From an uncultured Lachnospiraceae bacterium (lineage in GTDB: Bacteria > Bacillota > Clostridia > Lachnospirales > Lachnospiraceae): a stretch of 64,000 bases of DNA. The translations under genes were made by a program, and so were the position numbers. Each line of letters begins with the position of its first letter. The first letter of the stretch is position 1. Below the pieces are notes generated by a model. That model worked only from the letters and a program-made list of their open reading frames with translations, was not told the origin of the DNA and made no database searches. The stretch lies in assembly GCA_910587095.1 (NCBI GenBank), contig CAJUMJ010000003.1, forward strand, positions 1 through 64,000, given 5' to 3'. Shown here one piece after another: positions 58,515 through 64,000 of the stretch.

Positions 58515-61500
58515 ATGGGTAACATGCAATTTACACTTGGCATTGACATCGGTTCCACCACTGTCAAGATTGCCATTCTGGATGACAGACAGCGGATACT
58601 CTTTTCCGACTACCAAAGACATTTTGCCAATATCAGGGAAACTCTCTCGGCTCTTCTTGCGGAGGCTTATAAAAAATTGGGAAACCTCACGGTTCATCCC
58701 ATTATCACCGGTTCCGGCGGTCTGACGCTGGCCAACTATCTTGAAATTCCTTTTGTGCAGGAAGTAATAGCCGTATCCACTTCCCTGCAGACTTTTGCTC
58801 CTGCCACCGACGTGGCGATAGAGCTTGGCGGCGAAGATGCCAAAATCATCTATTTTGAGAGTGGAAACGTAGAACAGCGCATGAACGGCATCTGTGCGGG
58901 CGGCACGGGTTCCTTTATCGACCAGATGGCTTCCCTTTTGCAGACAGACGCCTCCGGTCTGAACGAATACGCGAAAAATTATCACTCTCTTTATACCATA
59001 GCGGCCCGCTGCGGCGTGTTCGCGAAATCCGACATCCAGCCCCTCATAAACGACGGGGCAACAAAGGAGGATCTCTCCGCTTCCATCTTCCAGGCTGTGG
59101 TAAATCAGACTATCAGCGGCCTCGCCTGCGGCAAACCGATCCGCGGGCATGTGGCGTTTCTGGGCGGTCCTCTGCACTTTCTGTCCGAGCTAAAGCAGTC
59201 TTTTATACGGACTCTGAAACTGGACGACGCCCACATCATAGACACGGACAATTCCCATCTCTTCGCTGCCATCGGCTCCGCCTTAAACGCAAAAGAAGAG
59301 ACGTGTTACACTATGGAAGAGCTGACAAAAAAGCTTTCCTCCGACATCCAGATGGAGTTCGAAGTGGAACGCATGGAGCCTCTTTTCGCGGCACAGGCAG
59401 ATTACGACGCTTTTCTGGCCCGCCATAACGAACACCATGTAGCCACAGGTGATCTGGCCTCCTACAGCGGAAATTGCTTCTTGGGAATCGACGCCGGTTC
59501 CACCACCACAAAAGTGGCTCTCGTAGGTGAGGACGGTTCTCTTCTCTACTCCTTTTACAGCAGCAACGGCGCCAGTCCCTTAAAGACCGCCATCCGCTCC
59601 CTCAAGGAAATTTACAGCCTTATGCCGGAAGGCGTGCGAATTGCCCGCTCCTGCTCCACCGGATACGGAGAAGCGCTGATGAAAGCCGCTTTCCTGCTTG
59701 ATGACGGCGAAGTGGAGACGATCGCCCACTACAACGCCGCCGCATTTTTTGATCCGGATGTGGACTGCATTCTCGATATCGGCGGTCAGGACATGAAATG
59801 CATCAAAATCAAAAGCGGAGCCGTGGACAGCGTGCAGCTCAACGAAGCCTGCTCCTCCGGCTGCGGCTCATTTATAGAAACCTTTGCCAAATCCTTAAAT
59901 TACGGGGTGGAGGATTTTGCCAGAACCGCGCTCTTTGCGGCACATCCCATTGACCTTGGCACTCGCTGTACGGTATTTATGAATTCCAAAGTAAAGCAGG
60001 CGCAGAAGGAAGGCGCATCCGTCTCGGACATCTCCGCTGGACTTGCTTACTCCGTTATCAAAAACGCGCTCTTTAAAGTAATCAAGGTTTCCGACGCTTC
60101 GGAGCTTGGCAAAAATATTGTCGTACAAGGCGGCACATTCTACAACGACGCGGTTCTTCGCAGCTTTGAAAAGATAGCCGACTGTGAAGCCATCCGTCCC
60201 GATATCGCCGGCATCATGGGCGCTTTCGGCGCAGCGCTGATCGCCAGGGGAAACTATGTGGACGGCTATCAGACAACCATGCTGAATTTGGAGCAGATCA
60301 CCAGTCTGCAATTTGAAACCAGCATGGCAAAATGTAAGGGATGTACCAATAATTGCCGTCTCACCATCAATAAATTTACCGGGGGACGCCAGTACATTTC
60401 AGGCAATCGCTGTGAACGTGGGCTTGGGCAAAGCAAAAAAAGAGACAGCGTTCCCAATCTCTTCGATTATAAGTTGAAACGCTACTTCTCCTACGAACCC
60501 CTGCCCGCGAACGAAGCCAAAAGAGGAACGGTTGGTATTCCCAGGGTACTAAACATGTATGAAAACTACCCGTTTTGGTTTACTTTCTTTACCAAACTGG
60601 GCTTTCGGGTAATCCTCTCTCCCGTATCCAACCGAAATATTTACGAGCTTGGCATCGAATCCATACCAAGCGAGTCGGAGTGTTATCCCGCAAAGCTGGC
60701 GCACGGCCATGTTTCCTGGCTTATCAAACAGAAGGTGAACTTTATCTTCTACCCTGCTCTCTTTTATGAGCGCGACGAGTTTCACGAGGCAAACAACCAC
60801 TACAACTGTCCCATAGTCACCTCCTACTCCGAGAATATCAAAAACAACGTGGAGGAGATCGGACGCGGCGAAATGGCCTTCCGCAATCCCTTTATGTCCT
60901 TTGAAAGCCTGCAGACCGTCACCGAAGCTCTGACCAGAGAATTTCGCGAGCTTCCTATAACATCCGTTATGAAAGCGGCTGAGGCCGGATGGACGGAACT
61001 TGCGGCCGCCAGACAGGATATACGGAATAAGGGAGAAGAAGTACTCCGTTATCTGGAGGAAAACCGCAGGCGCGGCATCGTGCTGGCAGGACGCCCATAC
61101 CATATCGATCCGGAAATCAACCACGGTATTCCCGAGTTGATTACCTCCTACGATATCGCGGTGTTGACTGAGGATTCCGTATCCCATTTGGCAGCGCCGG
61201 AGCGGCCGCTTATCGTCTCTGACCAGTGGATGTACCACTCCAGGCTCTATGCTGCGGCAAGCTTTGTAAAAACAAGGGACGATCTGGATCTGATTCAGCT
61301 CAACTCCTTTGGCTGCGGTCTGGACGCGGTCACAACAGATCAGGTGAACGATATTCTCTCCGGCTCAGGCAAGATTTATACCTGCCTGAAAATTGACGAA
61401 GTCAACAATCTGGGCGCAGCCCGCATCCGCATCCGCTCTCTGCTATCCGCTATCAAGGTCAGAGAACAGGACAGCGCAAAACGGGAAATCCGCTCGAGTG

Positions 61501-62744
61501 CCATCAGAAAGGTGCCTTTTACGGAGCAGATGCGAAAAGATTACACGATCCTCTGTCCGCAGATGTCTCCCATTCATTTCGAAATCATAGAAGCCGCTTT
61601 CAACGCCTGCGGTTACCATTTCGAGGTGCTTGGCAACGATAACAGGCATGCGGTGGATGTCGGCCTTAAGTATGTAAATAATGACGCGTGTTATCCATCT
61701 TTGATGGTGGTAGGTCAAATCATGGACGCCCTGCTCTCCGGCCGGTACGACCTGAATAAAGTCGCCATCATTATGAGCCAGACCGGTGGCGGATGCCGTG
61801 CTACCAACTATGTCGGCTTTATCAGGCGCGCACTGGAGAAAGCCGGCATGCCGCAGATTCCCGTCATCTCCTTGAATCTGGCGGGCATTGAGAGCAATCC
61901 CGGTTTCCACCTGAACGCCGACCTGCTATTGCGTGCCGCCTACGGCGCACACTTCGGAGACATCTTCATGCGCTGTGTATACCGCATGAGGCCATACGAG
62001 AAGGAACCCGGCTCCGTGGATGCCCTGCACGCCCGCTGGGTAAAACGTTGCCAGGATTTTGTCTCCGGAAAGCATATGAATTATCTGACTTTCCGGAAAA
62101 TGTGCAGACAAATTGTCCGGGAATTTGACGCGGTTCCCATCTATGAAGACATGAAAAAACCTCGTGTAGGTATCGTGGGCGAAATTCTCGTAAAGTTTGC
62201 CCCTGCCGCCAACAACCATCTTGTGGAGCTTTTGGAAGCGGAAGGCGCGGAGGCAGTAGTTCCCGACCTTCTGGATTTCATGCTCTACTGCCTTTACAAC
62301 CAGATTTACAAGGCGGACTACCTTGGCACTTCAAAAAAAGCGGCTCTTATTTCGCAATTAGGCATCAAAGCTCTGGAAAAGCTTCGCTCCCAGACAGACA
62401 AGGAATTTGCAATGAGTAAGCACTTTACCTCATCCGTGAGTATCCGAACGCTGGTGGACTACGCAAAGCCCATTGTGGATATCGGCAACCAGACAGGCGA
62501 AGGATGGTTTCTCACCGGTGAGATGGTGGAGCTGATTCAAAGCGGCGTAAACAACATCGTCTGTACCCAGCCTTTCGGCTGCCTGCCAAACCATGTCGTG
62601 GGCAAAGGCGTCATCAAGGAGCTAAGAAAACGTTTCCCAAGCTCCAATATCGTGGCCATTGACTATGATCCCGGAGCAAGCGAGGTCAACCAGTTAAACC
62701 GTATTAAACTGATGCTCTCCACGGCACAGAAAAACATGAAGTGA
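58515..62744 (+). CDS. 2-hydroxyacyl-CoA dehydratase activase, large fused form
   Basis: A 1409-residue protein. Residues 5-260 and 325-580 are two ASKHA ATPase domains of the BcrAD/BadF type (GIDIGSTTVKIAILDD and GIDAGSTTTKVALVGEDG), each with a C-x-G-G/SGCG-type loop that may hold the 4Fe-4S cluster. Residues about 620-870 form a DUF2229-like domain, and the C-terminal third has the HgdB/D-like folds and conserved cysteines. In small systems the activator injects an electron into a dehydratase; this fused form may act alone or on an unknown enzyme. It is a single gene with its own promoter and terminator. Confidence 0.85.
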   Translation: MGNMQFTLGIDIGSTTVKIAILDDRQRILFSDYQRHFANIRETLSALLAEAYKKLGNLTVHPIITGSGGLTLANYLEIPFVQEVIAVSTSLQTFAPATDVAIELGGEDAKIIYFESGNVEQRMNGICAGGTGSFIDQMASLLQTDASGLNEYAKNYHSLYTIAARCGVFAKSDIQPLINDGATKEDLSASIFQAVVNQTISGLACGKPIRGHVAFLGGPLHFLSELKQSFIRTLKLDDAHIIDTDNSHLFAAIGSALNAKEETCYTMEELTKKLSSDIQMEFEVERMEPLFAAQADYDAFLARHNEHHVATGDLASYSGNCFLGIDAGSTTTKVALVGEDGSLLYSFYSSNGASPLKTAIRSLKEIYSLMPEGVRIARSCSTGYGEALMKAAFLLDDGEVETIAHYNAAAFFDPDVDCILDIGGQDMKCIKIKSGAVDSVQLNEACSSGCGSFIETFAKSLNYGVEDFARTALFAAHPIDLGTRCTVFMNSKVKQAQKEGASVSDISAGLAYSVIKNALFKVIKVSDASELGKNIVVQGGTFYNDAVLRSFEKIADCEAIRPDIAGIMGAFGAALIARGNYVDGYQTTMLNLEQITSLQFETSMAKCKGCTNNCRLTINKFTGGRQYISGNRCERGLGQSKKRDSVPNLFDYKLKRYFSYEPLPANEAKRGTVGIPRVLNMYENYPFWFTFFTKLGFRVILSPVSNRNIYELGIESIPSESECYPAKLAHGHVSWLIKQKVNFIFYPALFYERDEFHEANNHYNCPIVTSYSENIKNNVEEIGRGEMAFRNPFMSFESLQTVTEALTREFRELPITSVMKAAEAGWTELAAARQDIRNKGEEVLRYLEENRRRGIVLAGRPYHIDPEINHGIPELITSYDIAVLTEDSVSHLAAPERPLIVSDQWMYHSRLYAAASFVKTRDDLDLIQLNSFGCGLDAVTTDQVNDILSGSGKIYTCLKIDEVNNLGAARIRIRSLLSAIKVREQDSAKREIRSSAIRKVPFTEQMRKDYTILCPQMSPIHFEIIEAAFNACGYHFEVLGNDNRHAVDVGLKYVNNDACYPSLMVVGQIMDALLSGRYDLNKVAIIMSQTGGGCRATNYVGFIRRALEKAGMPQIPVISLNLAGIESNPGFHLNADLLLRAAYGAHFGDIFMRCVYRMRPYEKEPGSVDALHARWVKRCQDFVSGKHMNYLTFRKMCRQIVREFDAVPIYEDMKKPRVGIVGEILVKFAPAANNHLVELLEAEGAEAVVPDLLDFMLYCLYNQIYKADYLGTSKKAALISQLGIKALEKLRSQTDKEFAMSKHFTSSVSIRTLVDYAKPIVDIGNQTGEGWFLTGEMVELIQSGVNNIVCTQPFGCLPNHVVGKGVIKELRKRFPSSNIVAIDYDPGASEVNQLNRIKLMLSTAQKNMK

Positions 62745-62790
62745 GCGACCGTTCTATTTTCTGTTTTCCGGCTCTGCTCATACACACAAC

Positions 62791-62826
62791 AACCCCGGAT
62801 ACGAGATCACGCATCCGGGGTTTCCA
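62791..62826 (+). terminator. terminator after the activase gene
   Basis: Perfect 10-bp stem AACCCCGGAT/ATCCGGGGTT with a short T-run, about 45 bases after the stop. Confidence 0.75.
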
Positions 62827-62851
62827 GTCCCTGTATTTTCTATTATCAAAT

Positions 62852-63142
62852 TTAGTAGAAGGTCTTGTCTACCTTGCGGTTGATAAAGCGAATCTTCTCC
62901 TTGATCTCTTCCCCAAGCTCCTGAAGCGCATCCTCCGCGCTCTCCTTCTGCAACTGGTTTACACAGAACACACAGGAACCAAAGGTATCATTCGAAAAAA
63001 ATCTTGGCTTCTCCCATTTTACAAAATAGGATACCCTGTACTTCAGCAGAACCTTTTCGATCTTCTCCTTGCTCTCCAGGTCCTTCACCTGACACCATTC
63101 CAATTCGTTATTTACCTTTACCTTCTGATATGCCGTCTCCAT
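62852..63142 (-). CDS. hypothetical protein, unrecognised
   Basis: A 96-residue charged protein with no recognised domain: YQKVKVNNELEWCQVKDLES, then VSYFVKWEKPRFFSNDTFGS, then a helical C-terminus. The CVFC pair may bind metal. The ATG at 63142 follows AGGGGGAAG; residues before it are not expected to be coding. Confidence 0.6.
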   Translation of the reverse strand: METAYQKVKVNNELEWCQVKDLESKEKIEKVLLKYRVSYFVKWEKPRFFSNDTFGSCVFCVNQLQKESAEDALQELGEEIKEKIRFINRKVDKTFY

Positions 63143-63267
63143 AACCGTTCTTCCCCCTGTGTAAACATTTATGTAAACTGAACTGCATAAGTCACATAAA
63201 TTATAATCCAAAATACGTAATTTTGCAAACTTTTTCTATTTTGCACTATTCTATAGAAAGCGTTAGC

Positions 63268-63296
63268 AAAACGCACCGCCTGAAAAGACGGTGCGC
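63268..63296 (-). terminator. terminator of the secreted protein gene
   Basis: CGCACCG/CGGTGCG stem with TTTT following on the minus strand, about 45 bases after the stop at 63343. Confidence 0.7.
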
Positions 63297-63342
63297 CATT
63301 CCCCCACACTTAAAACCGGATCTCAATATTCAGTTTTTTATA

Positions 63343-63903
63343 CTATTTTGCCTCAATGAATGCAAGATGACCATTTGCGGTAATCTCAACCACTACATGA
63401 TCGTCAGTAACCTCAGTGGGAACCGCAACCCAATTGTCATCGGTAACACGCTGGTAAACAGTGATCGCCTGGCCAGCTTTCACGCCAGGAGCGTAGAAAG
63501 TAACCTTCGCTGTGCTGTAAGCCGCATGCGTGTGTACGTTCGCAACGGTAAGCAGGGAACCCTTACCCTCAGCCAGAGTCTTAGCCGCATAAACTCTCTT
63601 GAGTTCAGGCTTAAGCAGTTCAAATGTGAGAGCCGGGGACTCTACGCCGTCAAGAACCGCTCCCTTGCCGATTGCCAGATCCTGCACATCCTCGCCGTCC
63701 ATTGCCCAGATGTCTACAACAGCGTTGTTCATATGCTCACCGATCGTCTTATCCTCGTCAATCGCGAGAACTGTTTCAGCCGTAATACCAATGTAAGAGC
63801 TCTCCTCAAGGTATACAGCTACAGGTGCGCCGACTTCCTTTGCCATAACAGGTGTGGAAAAGATCATAGCGCCTGCCAATGCCAGTGCAATTGCTTTTTT
63901 CAT
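63343..63903 (-). CDS. small secreted protein, unknown function
   Basis: A 186-residue protein with a clear signal peptide (KKAIALALAGAMIFSTPVMA, cleavage near residue 21) and a beta-rich mature part. The C-terminal third (APGVKAGQAITVYQRVTDDN, then HVVVEITANGHLAFI) looks like an immunoglobulin-like or fibronectin-like strand set. No anchor or enzyme motif is seen. The ATG at 63903 follows AGGAGG and gives the signal peptide; the earlier ATG at 63927 overlaps that site. Its upstream promoter is cut off by the window edge. Confidence 0.7.
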   Translation of the reverse strand: MKKAIALALAGAMIFSTPVMAKEVGAPVAVYLEESSYIGITAETVLAIDEDKTIGEHMNNAVVDIWAMDGEDVQDLAIGKGAVLDGVESPALTFELLKPELKRVYAAKTLAEGKGSLLTVANVHTHAAYSTAKVTFYAPGVKAGQAITVYQRVTDDNWVAVPTEVTDDHVVVEITANGHLAFIEAK

Positions 63904-64000
63904 ATCAATCATCCTCCTTTTCTTCAAGTTACATCATTTCTGCCTTTAAGTGTGGTTTCTCTGCGGGGAAAGACGGGATATAATTGCGCTCTCCCCAACT

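Noticed and set aside
58470..59177. 235-residue minus-strand ORF opposite the activase
   Set aside because: Antisense to the strongly conserved N-terminal ATPase domain, with no ribosome site; a shadow of a high-GC third-position frame.

Overview
The window reads as an ordinary, gene-dense chromosomal stretch of a Gram-positive anaerobe of the class Clostridia, most likely family Lachnospiraceae. The supporting features are a six-gene Rnf complex in clostridial order (CDGEAB), a biotin-dependent sodium-pump decarboxylase cluster, ScpAB, a YlmH-type S4 protein, an era/yqzL-like/recO group, a tryptophan T-box ahead of a TrpXYZ-type importer, CD3324-family and RNHCP small proteins, strong GGAGG ribosome sites and a sigma-28 promoter. 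I see no CRISPR array, prophage, insertion sequence, tRNA or rRNA. The family-level assignment is an inference from gene content.

Layout. 0.1-6.5 kb: two small unrecognised ORFs, a winged-helix regulator, tyrA-aroA, a VanZ-like protein, a decayed helix-turn-helix gene and two small conserved proteins. 6.7-13 kb: a ferredoxin-type aldo/keto reductase and the Rnf operon. 13-20.6 kb: an RNase H-like exonuclease, then (minus strand) TetR, RpiR, an HI0933-type flavoprotein, cmk, ispH, an S1 protein and cheR. 20.9-26.3 kb: a decarboxylase/transcarboxylase operon that combines two carboxyltransferase types with one biotin carrier and a sodium pump. 26.4-31.8 kb: two D,D-carboxypeptidases around scpAB, a phosphoesterase and a truncated flagellin gene. 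32-36 kb: two large polytopic membrane proteins around rpsU. 36-44 kb: alaS, glyS, a lipoprotein, recO, a yqzL-like gene, era and a DUF4349 protein. 44-51 kb: an M16 peptidase, a ylmH-like gene and a three-gene ABC-2 transporter. 51-55 kb: T-box and trpXYZ. 55-64 kb: an acidic secreted protein facing an XRE regulator, a trio with a sigma-factor-like protein and a rhomboid-like membrane protein, a 1409-residue acyl-CoA dehydratase activase, and two small proteins.

How the genes fit together. Rnf couples ferredoxin and NAD to an ion gradient, and the decarboxylase cluster is another probable sodium-pumping system, so the window carries two membrane energy-coupling modules. The tyrA-aroA pair makes aromatic precursors while the T-box-controlled importer brings in tryptophan or a related compound when charged tRNA-Trp is low.

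The least explained material is in the intergenic DNA. A roughly 100-bp structured repeat occurs three times (inside the Rnf operon and twice before the M16 peptidase) with compensatory changes in its closing stem. A second element with a shared bulged closing stem sits just before the aroA and exonuclease start sites. Several other hairpin clusters lie between genes. Other points of interest are the sigma-like protein lacking promoter-recognition regions, the truncated flagellin with a good sigma-28 promoter and a G9 tract, and a paired operator between face-to-face promoters.
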